41,861 bases of DNA, taken from the NCBI GenBank assembly GCA_903885595.1, contig CAISJJ010000412.1:1-41861 (forward strand), read 5' to 3'. A model generated the notes under the pieces. That model was not told where the DNA came from. It searched no databases and worked only from the letters and a program-made list of their open reading frames with translations. How positions within the stretch are numbered: the stretch's first letter is position 1; every line of letters begins with the position of its first letter. The translations under genes and the position numbers were made by a program. Origin of the DNA: an uncultured Bacteroidales bacterium (GTDB lineage Bacteria > Bacteroidota > Bacteroidia > Bacteroidales > FEN-979). Positions 34,165 to 41,861 of the stretch are shown here, piece after piece.

Positions 34165-35012
34165 ACTATACGAAACAGATCCAGGACATCGCGGCGAAGC
34201 TCTTTGCTGAAGGAAAGATTGATGTGTTCGTTGGTTACCGTTTGAACGGTTTCGACGACAACCATGTTCCGGTGCTCATCACCGATCCGCAGGATGTGTC
34301 AAAACTGGTGTTCACCGACAAATCGGTTTTCAACCTCGTGAATTACCTCAAGACCGATCATACCCGCAGAAAAAGGGTGGGTTTGGTGGTCAAGGGTTGC
34401 GACAGCCGCTCGCTGAACCTCATGCTTACCGAAAACCAGGTGAAACGTGAAAACCTTTACGTGGTTGGTATTTGTTGTGAAGGCGTGGTGGATGATGCCG
34501 GGCAGAAGATGCAGAATTGCGCGGAATGCGTGGTTCCCGATGCGGTTGTAAGTGATGAACTTCTCGGGACTCCTTCGGGACAGAAACCTTACACGGTAAA
34601 TGTCGATATCGCCGCGCTTGCTGCAAAACCGCTCACAGAAAGGACTGCCTATTTTGAAGAGGTATTCGAAAACTGCATCCGATGCAATGCCTGCCGCCAT
34701 TCATGTCCGTTGTGCTATTGTGCCAAATGCTGTATTGACCAGGAGACTGCCACCTTATACAACGGGGCAAATACCACTTCCGCTGCGTTCCATGCCCTGA
34801 TGACCTGGTCGCTGCACCTGGCAGGCCGCTGCGTCGATTGCCGCAACTGCGAGAAGGCGTGTCCGAGCCACCTGCCATTGCATTTACTGCACAAACAGAA
34901 TGAAAGTGTGATCTATGAGAACTTCCAGGAGCACCTGGCCGGGGTCATTCCTGAGGATCGTGGTGCATTCTACAAGTACAGTCTGAAAGATCCCGATGAT
35001 TTTATCATGTAA
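34161..35012 (+). CDS. flxC: FlxC-like 4Fe-4S protein (FrhB/coenzyme F420 hydrogenase beta-like)
   Basis: 283 residues. The N-terminal half is FrhB-like (VGLVVKGCDSRSLNLML, then VGICCEGVVDD). Two 4Fe-4S motifs follow, CIRCNACRHSCP (Cys 172-182, followed by more cysteines in CYCAKCC) and CVDCRNCEKACP (Cys 224-234). Genes of this kind form the Fe-S relay of Flx complexes described in Desulfovibrio vulgaris. Assignment to FlxC, as opposed to another subunit name, rests on similarity pattern and order. Confidence 0.72.
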   Translation: MNYTKQIQDIAAKLFAEGKIDVFVGYRLNGFDDNHVPVLITDPQDVSKLVFTDKSVFNLVNYLKTDHTRRKRVGLVVKGCDSRSLNLMLTENQVKRENLYVVGICCEGVVDDAGQKMQNCAECVVPDAVVSDELLGTPSGQKPYTVNVDIAALAAKPLTERTAYFEEVFENCIRCNACRHSCPLCYCAKCCIDQETATLYNGANTTSAAFHALMTWSLHLAGRCVDCRNCEKACPSHLPLHLLHKQNESVIYENFQEHLAGVIPEDRGAFYKYSLKDPDDFIM

Positions 35013-35027
35013 TCCGAATCCGAACTT

Positions 35028-36083
35028 ATGAGCGTTGAAACATTTGTTACCGATAAAGCCGGCCTGGTTAAATTCTATGAGGCCATCATGGCTGGTCATG
35101 AAACCTATGCCCCGGTAGAAAAATTCGGCAAATTTGATTTTAAGCAGGTGAAAAGCCTTTCGGCATGTGATCCGGAATCGCCCATTGCAAAGACCCAGAG
35201 CATCAAGCCCCTGTTCTTCCCGCGGTCGGCCAAAGTTATGAAGTACGTCGCCACCAGCGCAGGAACTGATGTATCGGAGGTGGACGAAGATCCGCTTGCA
35301 GTCAATCGCGTCATCATCGGGGCAAAACATTGTGATGCCCGCGCGTTGCAGGTCCTTGATAAAGTGTACAACTGGGATTACATCGATACCGACTACCAGA
35401 AGCGCCGTGAGAATACCGTGATTATATCCACCCGCTGCGACAAGGCCGATACCCATTGCTTCTGCACATCACTCGATTATGATGTGGAGAACATGAATGC
35501 TATGGATATCCTCGTTGTGAATGGATCTGATGGAAAAATTTACATTAAATCAAGAACTGAAAAGGGATCCAAACTTCTGAACAGCGATGTCACGCGTCAC
35601 GCGTCACGCGTCCCGGAAGCCGCCGCAGCCCCTGAATTGAAGAAACAATACGATTCCTTTGCAGCTTCTTTCCGCCTCAAGATGGACTACAAAGAGGTTA
35701 ATGCAAAATTATCGAAGATCTTCGACACCCCCGAATTTGATAGTGTTTCGGGCAATTGCGTGAGTTGCAACACCTGTGCTTTCGTTTGTCCAACATGCCA
35801 TTGCTTCAAGATCTCCGACGAAAAAGTGAGAGACACCGGGGTTCGATACAAGAGCTATGATTCCTGCAACAACGGATATTTTACCCTAATGGCTGGTGGT
35901 CACAATCCCCGTCCTGCCAAATACCGCCGCTGGCGGCAGCGTGCCATGCATAAGTTCGTTTATTACAAGGAACGCTTTGGCGAAAACCTCTGCGTGGGAT
36001 GCGGTAAATGTACCATCGCCTGCCCGGTGAACATCAGCATATTTGAGGTGGTGAACCAAGTGGCAGAAGGTAATAGGCAATAG
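35028..36083 (+). CDS. flxB: FlxB-like 4Fe-4S protein (AsrA-like), with in-frame repeat insertion
   Basis: 351 residues, similar to the AsrA/hydrogenase beta-type Fe-S subunits. Two 4Fe-4S motifs lie in the C-terminal half: CVSCNTCAFVCP and CVGCGKCTIACP (first Cys of the latter at 322). Residues 188-195 (VTRHASRV) are encoded by three GTCACGC units plus three bases, exactly eight codons, inserted where the chain is Ala- and Pro-rich. The C-terminal residues NRQ and the stop TAG come from the left arm of the S23 element, so the native C-terminus has probably been replaced. The reading frame is otherwise intact. Confidence 0.75.
   Translation: MSVETFVTDKAGLVKFYEAIMAGHETYAPVEKFGKFDFKQVKSLSACDPESPIAKTQSIKPLFFPRSAKVMKYVATSAGTDVSEVDEDPLAVNRVIIGAKHCDARALQVLDKVYNWDYIDTDYQKRRENTVIISTRCDKADTHCFCTSLDYDVENMNAMDILVVNGSDGKIYIKSRTEKGSKLLNSDVTRHASRVPEAAAAPELKKQYDSFAASFRLKMDYKEVNAKLSKIFDTPEFDSVSGNCVSCNTCAFVCPTCHCFKISDEKVRDTGVRYKSYDSCNNGYFTLMAGGHNPRPAKYRRWRQRAMHKFVYYKERFGENLCVGCGKCTIACPVNISIFEVVNQVAEGNRQ
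35589..35612. repeat. Three GTCACGC units in frame inside flxB
   Basis: The stretch is identical over its 24 bases with part of the gene-free array at 18284-18307 between nuoK and nuoL. Its length is a multiple of three, so the frame of flxB is kept. Confidence 0.9.
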
Positions 36084-36561
36084 GCAATAGGCAATGGGCA
36101 ATAGGCAATGGGCATTAAAGGTGATGATTTGGTTTAGATGATGGAAGTGGAGAAGAAAAAAATAGTTTCCTTTAAAGATCTTGAGGGGTGGAAAAAGGGG
36201 GTCCGATTTGCCATAGAAATTTGCAGAATTACCAGGGAGTTTCCAGGTAGTGAACAATTTGGACTAACCAACCAGTTGCGTAGGGCCGCATCCTCTATAC
36301 CTGCCAATATTGCAGAAGGATATGGTCGTGAAAGCACGAAAAATCATATTCAGTTCCTTAAAACTGCCAGAGGTTCATTGAATGAAGTCGAAACTTTTCT
36401 TTATATAGGTTTATAATTGGAATATTTTAATAAACAAACCCATGACAACTTGAATATTATAACCACTGAACTTGGAAAAATGATGAATAGCCTGATCAAA
36501 AAACTAAATCCTAACCCCATTGCCTAATGCCAAATGCCCATTGCCCATTGCCTACTGCCTT
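36072..36561 (+). mobile_element. S23 (four-helix-bundle) element B with inverted 7-base-unit arms
   Basis: The left arm (36072-36113) is six units of AATAGGC or AATGGGC. The right arm (36516-36561) carries the same kind of unit inverted (GCCCATT, GCCTACT, GCCTAAT forms). One S23-type gene lies between, in the same orientation relative to the arms as in element A. The element separates flxB from flxA, and its left arm supplies the flxB stop codon. No transposase is present. Confidence 0.65.
36138..36527 (+). pseudogene. Four helix bundle protein (S23 ribosomal/IVP family), interrupted by one TAA
   Basis: Codons 1-92 match the S23 family closely: FGLTNQLRRAASSIPANIAEG is nearly the consensus, followed by ARGSLNEVETFLYIGL. 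Codon 93 (36414-36416) is TAA. The same frame then continues for 36 codons (LEYFNKQTHDNLNIITTEL, then GKMMNSLIKKLN), the expected last helix, and stops at 36525-36527 in the right arm. A single change such as GAA to TAA explains the break. It belongs to the GSLNE subfamily, not that of the gene at 10720, so the two are not recent copies of each other. Confidence 0.82.
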
Positions 36562-36599
36562 ATACCAATCAAGATTAACATAACATCACACAAATAACT

Positions 36600-37433
36600 A
36601 TGGAAACGCTTCTCGTCCCGATGATCTGCAAGGTTGACAAAGTCATCCAGGAAACACCCGACATTCGTACCTACCGCCTGAAATTCAGGGAAGAGGGGAT
36701 GATGGAAAAATTCAAGTACCTGCCTGGCCAGTTTGTGGAGTTTTCGTTGCTTGGTTCGGGCGAATGTACCTTTTGCATCGCCTCGTCGGGAACCCGGAAG
36801 GGTTATTTCGATTGCTCCATTAAAAAAGCTGGGGTCGTTACAGCCGATATCCACACCAGCCTGGAAGAAGGCGATGAAGTGGGCATCCGCGGGCCTTTCG
36901 GCAACTGGTTCCCGCTGGACGACATCAAGGGAAAAAACCTTTTGTTCGTTGGCGGCGGCATCGGACTTGCGCCATTGCGTTCACTCATACAGTACTGCAT
37001 TGACAACCGCACCGACTACAAGGATTTCACCATTCTCTATGGCGCCCGCACCTCGGCCGACATGTGCTACAAGGATGAGATCAAAGAGTGGCAGGACAAC
37101 AAGAGCCTGAAGGTGATGCTTACCATCGACAAACCTGAAGAAACCTGGACATCGAATGTTGGTGTTGTTCCCAAAATCCTTGAAGATGTCGTAAAGCCGG
37201 TGATTGCGAACACCAAGGTGATTACCTGCGGCCCGCCGATCATGATCAAATACACCATTCAGTCACTGATAAAGCTCGGATTTGCGGATAAAGACATCAT
37301 CACCACCCTGGAGATGAAGATGCAGTGCGGCCTCGGAAAATGCGGTCGCTGCAACATTGGATCAACCTATGTGTGCAAGGACGGGCCGGTGTTTACAAAT
37401 GAGCAGTTGAAATCGTTACCGGACGAATTCTGA
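36600..37433 (+). CDS. flxA: FlxA-like NAD(P)H-FAD oxidoreductase subunit
   Basis: 277 residues of the ferredoxin-NADP reductase-like family (like AsrB and hydrogenase gamma subunits). FAD region: YLPGQFVEFSLLGSGE with CIASSGTRKG. NAD-binding: LLFVGGGIGLAPLRSLIQY and TCGPPIMIKY. The C-terminal [2Fe-2S] cysteines are at 243, 248, 251 and 259 (CGLGKCGRC and C). It would oxidise NADH and feed the Flx Fe-S chain towards HdrA. It is cut off from flxB by the S23 element (516 bases), so expression may depend on readthrough of that element. Confidence 0.85.
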   Translation: METLLVPMICKVDKVIQETPDIRTYRLKFREEGMMEKFKYLPGQFVEFSLLGSGECTFCIASSGTRKGYFDCSIKKAGVVTADIHTSLEEGDEVGIRGPFGNWFPLDDIKGKNLLFVGGGIGLAPLRSLIQYCIDNRTDYKDFTILYGARTSADMCYKDEIKEWQDNKSLKVMLTIDKPEETWTSNVGVVPKILEDVVKPVIANTKVITCGPPIMIKYTIQSLIKLGFADKDIITTLEMKMQCGLGKCGRCNIGSTYVCKDGPVFTNEQLKSLPDEF

Positions 37434-37436
37434 TCC

Positions 37437-37458
37437 AAGGGAATTTCCCTTTTTTTTC
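37437..37458 (+). terminator. Terminator after flxA
   Basis: AAGGGA and TCCCTT form a short stem directly followed by a T run, four bases behind the flxA stop. Confidence 0.7.
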
Positions 37459-37509
37459 CAAAATTTACCCAGTGGTTCTTACTGCTCCACCGCATTAAGC
37501 ATTACCAGT

Positions 37510-37545
37510 AATCCTGAAAAATATTTTCAGGATTTTGTACTTTTT
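37510..37545. terminator. Perfect 11-bp hairpin, possible second terminator
   Basis: AATCCTGAAAA at 37510-37520 pairs perfectly with TTTTCAGGATT at 37524-37534 around a three-base loop and is followed by TTGTAC and a T run. It could end transcription from flxA or belong to the leader of the surface-protein gene. The rest of the 37434-37711 gap shows no gene. Confidence 0.5.
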
Positions 37546-37711
37546 TATCTTAGTATTATATTAAATTTACTATTCGTATAATCAGCATAAGAATAATTCA
37601 AGGGAAGCCTGCACTTTACCCCTAATGAATTGTTCATATTTATCTCAAAATGAGCTGTTTGATGAAAACATACATTTCATCATTTAAACCAGTCCCCAAA
37701 AAATTTCAGGT

Positions 37712-40700
37712 ATGAAAAAATTATTATTGCTTTCCGCTTTAGAGGCTTGTTTTTTGGTAATAAGCTTGCACCTGTCCGCTCAGATTGGTATCAATGATGA
37801 TGGAAGCCTGCCAGATAATTCGGCCATGCTTGATGTAAAAGCAATAGATCGTGGAATGTTGATCCCGCGCATTTCAACAGCATACCGTAATATGATTCCA
37901 TCCCCTGCAACCGGCCTGTTAATTTATAATATAACAACAAACCATTTCGACTATTATAATGGAACAAACTGGTATCAGTTGGAGACAACTTTCATCTCTT
38001 CAACAATCGGAACACTCAATCCCGGAGGTGGCATTTCAATAAATACATTGAGCAATGCGGGGCCAGACAATTCTGCAATGTTGGACGTAAATAATCCATC
38101 CAGGGGCATTTTAATACCAAGAACAACACCTGAATGGATCACATCGCCGGCAACCGGGTTGATTATTTATAACACAGCAACAAACCTGCTGAATTATTAC
38201 GATGGTACCCGGTGGATGACTTTATGTGCCATTTCAACAGCAGTCAGAGGCGCCGGCAGAAGTCAGACATCAGTTGGTGTTGCCATCAAAACCGATAACT
38301 CAAACCCTCACCATTCTGCTATCCTGGATGTTGCGGCATCAAACAAAGGTGTTTTGATACCACGGCTCACTAATAGCCAGAGGGATGCGATTCTTCCTTC
38401 AACAGGTCTTGTAGTCTATAATACCACAGCCAGATGCATTGAGTTTTTCAATGGGACAGCCTGGTATCAGCTGATTACAAATATTCCTTCTTCTCCTGTT
38501 GCCGGAATTCATGTTTCAGCAACCACTCAAATTGTTTGGAACTGGACTGCCGTAACTGGTGCTGGCGGATACAAATGGAATATAACCAATGATTACGCCA
38601 CAGCCACCGACATGGGTGCGGTTACAACCAAAACGGAAACAGGATTAACCTGCAATACTTTGTATACAAGGTATGTCTGGGCTTACAGCGTTTGTGGGAA
38701 TTCGGTTCCTGCAGTCATGACCCAGATGACCTCTCCCTGCCAGCAATGGAGTTGCGGTCAAAACATAACTGATACGCGGGACAGTAAAACCTATGCGACA
38801 ATATTGATTGGCACCCAGTGCTGGATGGCGGAGAACCTGAACTACGGTACAAGGATTGAGGGTTCGGCATCGCAACTCAACAACGGGATCCCTGAAAAGT
38901 ACTGTTACACCAATGTTGAATCGAATTGCGATGTTTACGGTGGCTTGTATCAGTGGAATGAGATGATGCAATATGTAACCACAACAGGGGCACAGGGCAT
39001 GTGTCCAACCGGTTGGCATCTGCCGGGTACTTCGGAATGGACAATCCTTACAACATTTCTTGACGGAGAGAGTGTTTCCGGGGGCAAAATGAAGGAGTCG
39101 GGTACTGACCACTGGCAGTCACCAAATACGGGAGCAACCAACAGCAGCGGTTTTACAGGACTTCCAAACGGAGACCGTTATACGAATGGTAATTTCTACG
39201 ATCTGTACAATTATGCCACCATATGGTCGTCATCACAAACCGATGACAACAATGCCTGGCATATGAGTCTGAGCTACAATTCTGCAAATGCAGTCCAGGC
39301 CAGTTACCAAAAAACTGCAGGTTTTTCAGTACGCTGCATCAGGGATGCCGGCGGTTCAGCAACCATACCGACGGTGACCACCACGTCGGTTACCGGCATC
39401 ACCCAAACCACAGCGACCAGTGGCGGGAATGCAACTTCCGACGGGGGTGCAACCGTAACAGCCCGGGGTGTATGCTGGAGCACCTCATCCGGTCCGACAA
39501 CGGCAGGCAATAAGACATCGGATGGCAGCGGAACCGGATCGTTTGTAAGCAATCTCACGGGACTAACCGCAGGAACAACATATTATCTCAGGGCATACGC
39601 CACCAATTCGGTTGGAACAGCCTATGGGAGTCAGGAGATTTTTACCACGCTGGATTGTCCAATTCCATCATCCCCGGAGAGCGGAATTCATGTTTCATCA
39701 ACAACTCAAATTGTTTGGAACTGGACTGCCGTAACTGGCGCTAGCGGATACAAATGGAATATAACCAATGATTACGCCACAGCTACTGACATGGGTACGT
39801 TTACAACCAAAACGGAAACAGGATTAATCTGCAATACTTTGTATACAAGGTATGTCTGGGCTTACAGTATTTGTGGGAATTCGGTTCCTGCAGTCATGAC
39901 CCAGGCGACCTCTCCCTGCCCACAATGGACTTGTGGGACCAATCTTATCATTAACCATGCGGCAGGAGTTGTAGCGCCGGTGACCAAAACAGTAACCTAT
40001 GGCACGGTTACCAACATTCCCGGGGAACTGACAAAATGCTGGATAACCAGCAACCTGGGAGCAGATCACCAGGCCTCTGCCGTGGATGATGCCACTGAGG
40101 CATCGGCAGGCTGGTACTGGCAGTTCAACCGAAAGCAGGGTTACAAGCATGATGGTACTACCCGAACACCCAATACGACATGGATAACCGTTATTAATGA
40201 AAACTCTGATTGGACCAATGCCAACGATCCATGCGCGATAGAACTTGGCAGCAGCTGGAGAATTCCTACCCTTACAGAATGGACCAATGTCGATGCCAGC
40301 GGTGGTTGGACAAATTGGACTGGCCCGTGGAGTTCAGCCTTAAAAATGCATGCCGCCGGTCAACTCAGCAACAACGACGGTTCACTGCTCTACCGGAGCG
40401 TCTTCGGCTTTTACTGGAGCAGTACTCAGAACGGCGCCACGTACGTCTGGTACATGTACTTAAGTATTGGCAATAGCCTCATAGATGGTGATTCCCCCAA
40501 GGAGAACGGTATCCCTCTGCGCTGCATCAAGGATGCCGGCAGTTCAGCAACCATACCGACGGTAACTACCACGTCGGTTACCGGCATCACCCAAACCACA
40601 GCAACCAGTGGCGGGAATGTAACTTCCGACGGGGGTGCAACCGTAACATCCCGGGGTGTATGCTGGAGCACTTCACCCGGCCCGACAACGGCAGGCAATA

Positions 40701-41861
40701 AGACATCGGATGCAAGCGGAACCGGATCGTTTGTAAGCAATCTCACGGGACTAACCGCAGGAACAGCATATTATCTCAGGGCATACGCCACCAATTCGGT
40801 TGGAACAGCATATGGGAATGAGATCCCCTTTACAACGACATCCGCGGTTTTTCCCTGTGGGACCAATCTGATCATAAACCATGTAGCAGGAGTTGTAGCG
40901 CCGGTGACCAAAACAGTAACCTATGGCACGGTTACCAATATTCCCGGGGAACTGACAAAATGCTGGATCACCAGTAACCTGGGAGCAGATCACCAGGCAT
41001 CTGCCGTGGATGATGCCACTGAAGCATCAGCAGGCTGGTACTGGCAGTTCAACAGAAAGCTGGGGTACAAGAATGATGGAACAAACATCACACCTGTGTG
41101 GATTACAGTGGGCATAAACCAAGACATCGACTGGGAAACCGCCAATGATCCATGCAATTTGGAACTCGGAAACGGCTGGCATATACCGACCTCAACGGAG
41201 TGGTATAATATTGATGCAGCTGGAAGTTGGTCAAACTGGAACGGCCCCTGGAATTCAAACTTGAAACTACATGCCGCAGGGCATCTGAGTCCTACAAGTG
41301 GAGGCCTTTTCTCCCGTGGCACTGATGGTAACTATTGGAGCATAACACAGAGCAGTCCAACCACAGCATGGAATCTAGGCTTCACCAGTGTTGACTGCAG
41401 CATTCCAAACGACATAAAGACCTATGGCTTTACAATCCGCTGCATCAAGGATGCAGGCAGCTCAACAACCATACCAACGGTAACCACAACGGCGGTTACC
41501 GGTATTACGCAAACCACAGCTGTCAGTGGCGGGAATGTAACTTCCGACGGGGGTGCAACCGTAACATCCCGGGGTGTTTGCTGGAGCACATCCTCCAATC
41601 CGACAACGGCAAACAGTAAAACCTCAGATGGCAGCGGAACCGGATCGTTTGTGAGCAATCTCACGGGACTGACGGCGGGAACAACATATTATCTCAGGGC
41701 ATATGCCACCAATTCAGTTGGAACAGCTTATGGGAATCAGATAACCTTTACAACGACTTCCGCGGTTTTTTCCTGTGGGACCAATCTGATCATAAACCAT
41801 GTGGCAGGAGTTGTAGCGCCGGTGACCAAAACAGTAACCTATGGCACGGTTACCAACATTC
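37712..41861 (+). CDS. Giant secreted modular surface protein with FISUMP and FN3-like repeats; 3' end outside the window
   Basis: An open plus-strand frame of 1383 codons with no stop before the window end. The signal peptide MKKLLLLSALEACFLVISL ends LSAQ. Three N-terminal repeats of the Bacteroidetes type follow (NSAMLDV, then RGMLIPR, then SPATGLLIYN). Next comes an FN3-like module A1 (38504-38741) and a FISUMP domain (CWMAENLNYGTRI, then CPTGWHLPGTSEW, YATIWSSSQ and VRCIRD). The remainder is B1-A2-C1-B2-C2-B3-C3. B modules are FN3-like (VTGITQTTATSGG, then GVCWSTS and GLTAGTTYYLRAYATNSVG). C modules are FISUMP-like (CWITSNLGAD, WRIPTLTEW, LRCIKD). No T9SS tail is visible because the end is missing. 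A cell-surface adhesin or binding protein is likely; the ligand is unknown. Confidence 0.85.
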   Translation, partial: MKKLLLLSALEACFLVISLHLSAQIGINDDGSLPDNSAMLDVKAIDRGMLIPRISTAYRNMIPSPATGLLIYNITTNHFDYYNGTNWYQLETTFISSTIGTLNPGGGISINTLSNAGPDNSAMLDVNNPSRGILIPRTTPEWITSPATGLIIYNTATNLLNYYDGTRWMTLCAISTAVRGAGRSQTSVGVAIKTDNSNPHHSAILDVAASNKGVLIPRLTNSQRDAILPSTGLVVYNTTARCIEFFNGTAWYQLITNIPSSPVAGIHVSATTQIVWNWTAVTGAGGYKWNITNDYATATDMGAVTTKTETGLTCNTLYTRYVWAYSVCGNSVPAVMTQMTSPCQQWSCGQNITDTRDSKTYATILIGTQCWMAENLNYGTRIEGSASQLNNGIPEKYCYTNVESNCDVYGGLYQWNEMMQYVTTTGAQGMCPTGWHLPGTSEWTILTTFLDGESVSGGKMKESGTDHWQSPNTGATNSSGFTGLPNGDRYTNGNFYDLYNYATIWSSSQTDDNNAWHMSLSYNSANAVQASYQKTAGFSVRCIRDAGGSATIPTVTTTSVTGITQTTATSGGNATSDGGATVTARGVCWSTSSGPTTAGNKTSDGSGTGSFVSNLTGLTAGTTYYLRAYATNSVGTAYGSQEIFTTLDCPIPSSPESGIHVSSTTQIVWNWTAVTGASGYKWNITNDYATATDMGTFTTKTETGLICNTLYTRYVWAYSICGNSVPAVMTQATSPCPQWTCGTNLIINHAAGVVAPVTKTVTYGTVTNIPGELTKCWITSNLGADHQASAVDDATEASAGWYWQFNRKQGYKHDGTTRTPNTTWITVINENSDWTNANDPCAIELGSSWRIPTLTEWTNVDASGGWTNWTGPWSSALKMHAAGQLSNNDGSLLYRSVFGFYWSSTQNGATYVWYMYLSIGNSLIDGDSPKENGIPLRCIKDAGSSATIPTVTTTSVTGITQTTATSGGNVTSDGGATVTSRGVCWSTSPGPTTAGNKTSDASGTGSFVSNLTGLTAGTAYYLRAYATNSVGTAYGNEIPFTTTSAVFPCGTNLIINHVAGVVAPVTKTVTYGTVTNIPGELTKCWITSNLGADHQASAVDDATEASAGWYWQFNRKLGYKNDGTNITPVWITVGINQDIDWETANDPCNLELGNGWHIPTSTEWYNIDAAGSWSNWNGPWNSNLKLHAAGHLSPTSGGLFSRGTDGNYWSITQSSPTTAWNLGFTSVDCSIPNDIKTYGFTIRCIKDAGSSTTIPTVTTTAVTGITQTTAVSGGNVTSDGGATVTSRGVCWSTSSNPTTANSKTSDGSGTGSFVSNLTGLTAGTTYYLRAYATNSVGTAYGNQITFTTTSAVFSCGTNLIINHVAGVVAPVTKTVTYGTVTNI
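38504..38741 (+). repeat. Module A, first copy (second at 39682-39919)
   Basis: The two A modules, 1178 bases apart, differ at only about 13 of 238 positions by eye. That indicates a recent duplication or gene conversion within the surface-protein gene. Confidence 0.85.
39344..39655 (+). repeat. Module B, first copy (others at 40532-40840 and 41450-41758)
   Basis: Three FN3-like modules start at 39344, 40532 and 41450 and are nearly identical in DNA over most of their length. The copies are 1188 and 918 bases apart; the difference of 270 is the presence of module A2 in the first interval. Confidence 0.85.
39932..40531 (+). repeat. Module C, first copy (others from 40856 and 41774)
   Basis: The first roughly 210 bases of copies 1 and 2 (from 39932 and 40856) are nearly identical. 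From the segment after FNRK to the final RCIKD they are strongly diverged, though key positions (NDPC, ELG, IPT, TEW, NW, GPW) are kept. The third copy is cut by the window end. Confidence 0.8.

Noticed and set aside
38645..41664. Several minus-strand open frames opposite the surface-protein repeats
   Set aside because: They recur with the same sequence because they mirror the repeated modules on the plus strand. They have no signal, family or start context.
37712..41861. Diversity-generating retroelement built from the lectin-like protein and the S23 (Avd-like) genes
   Set aside because: No reverse transcriptase or template/variable repeat pair was found. The nearest S23 gene is inside its own armed element and is broken.

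Overview
The window looks like a chromosome segment from an uncultured, probably anaerobic Bacteroidetes (Bacteroidales-like) bacterium. The evidence is the TAnnTTTG-type -7 promoter boxes, a protein with a type IX secretion C-terminal domain, the ExbB-ExbD-ExbD-TonB-PstS-TPR gene set, a DUF3109 gene, the long signal-bearing form of ATP synthase subunit a, and FISUMP-type surface repeats. No rRNA, tRNA or CRISPR array was seen.

Layout. 1-3190 (minus strand): tsaB (cut by the window edge), an HlyD/MacA-type adaptor and a TolC-type outer-membrane factor. 3342-8596 (plus): F-type ATP synthase genes atpB-E-F-H-A-G, without atpD or atpC. 8629-12948: a T9SS-tagged blue-copper protein, ferritin, a DUF3109 protein, an element carrying a broken four-helix-bundle (S23/IVP) gene, a membrane EFR1-type ferredoxin and a cyclase-family lipoprotein. 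13310-23273: an 11-subunit complex I operon, nuoABCDHIJKLMN, without the NADH module nuoEFG. 23349-29771: two small unknown genes, then a PstS-like lipoprotein, a TPR protein, exbB, two exbD and tonB. 30178-37433: hdrC-hdrB-hdrA-mvhD-type gene and flxC-, flxB- and flxA-like genes, a NADH-linked electron-bifurcating Flx-Hdr set, with a second S23 element lodged between flxB and flxA. 37712-41861: an open frame of more than 1383 codons, cut by the window end, encoding a secreted modular surface protein with FISUMP (C-type-lectin-like) and fibronectin-III-like repeats.

How they may work together (inference). Flx-Hdr could oxidise NADH and produce reduced ferredoxin. Complex I without NuoEFG would need a donor such as ferredoxin and would pump ions. 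The ATP synthase c subunit lacks the usual Na+ ligands, so the circuit is probably proton-based.

The least explained signal is a family of short-unit arrays (units of about 7 to 9 bases). Two are inverted arm pairs enclosing S23-type four-helix-bundle genes (10595-11063 and 36072-36561). Others carry no gene and sit directly behind stop codons inside operons (after atpB, atpH, nuoK and nuoM). Two are read in frame inside proteins (TsaB and FlxB). The arms of the two S23 elements differ in sequence and unit length, and their genes belong to different S23 subfamilies. Yet both genes are interrupted by a single in-frame TAA at nearly the same alignment position. This is the best candidate here for an undescribed system.
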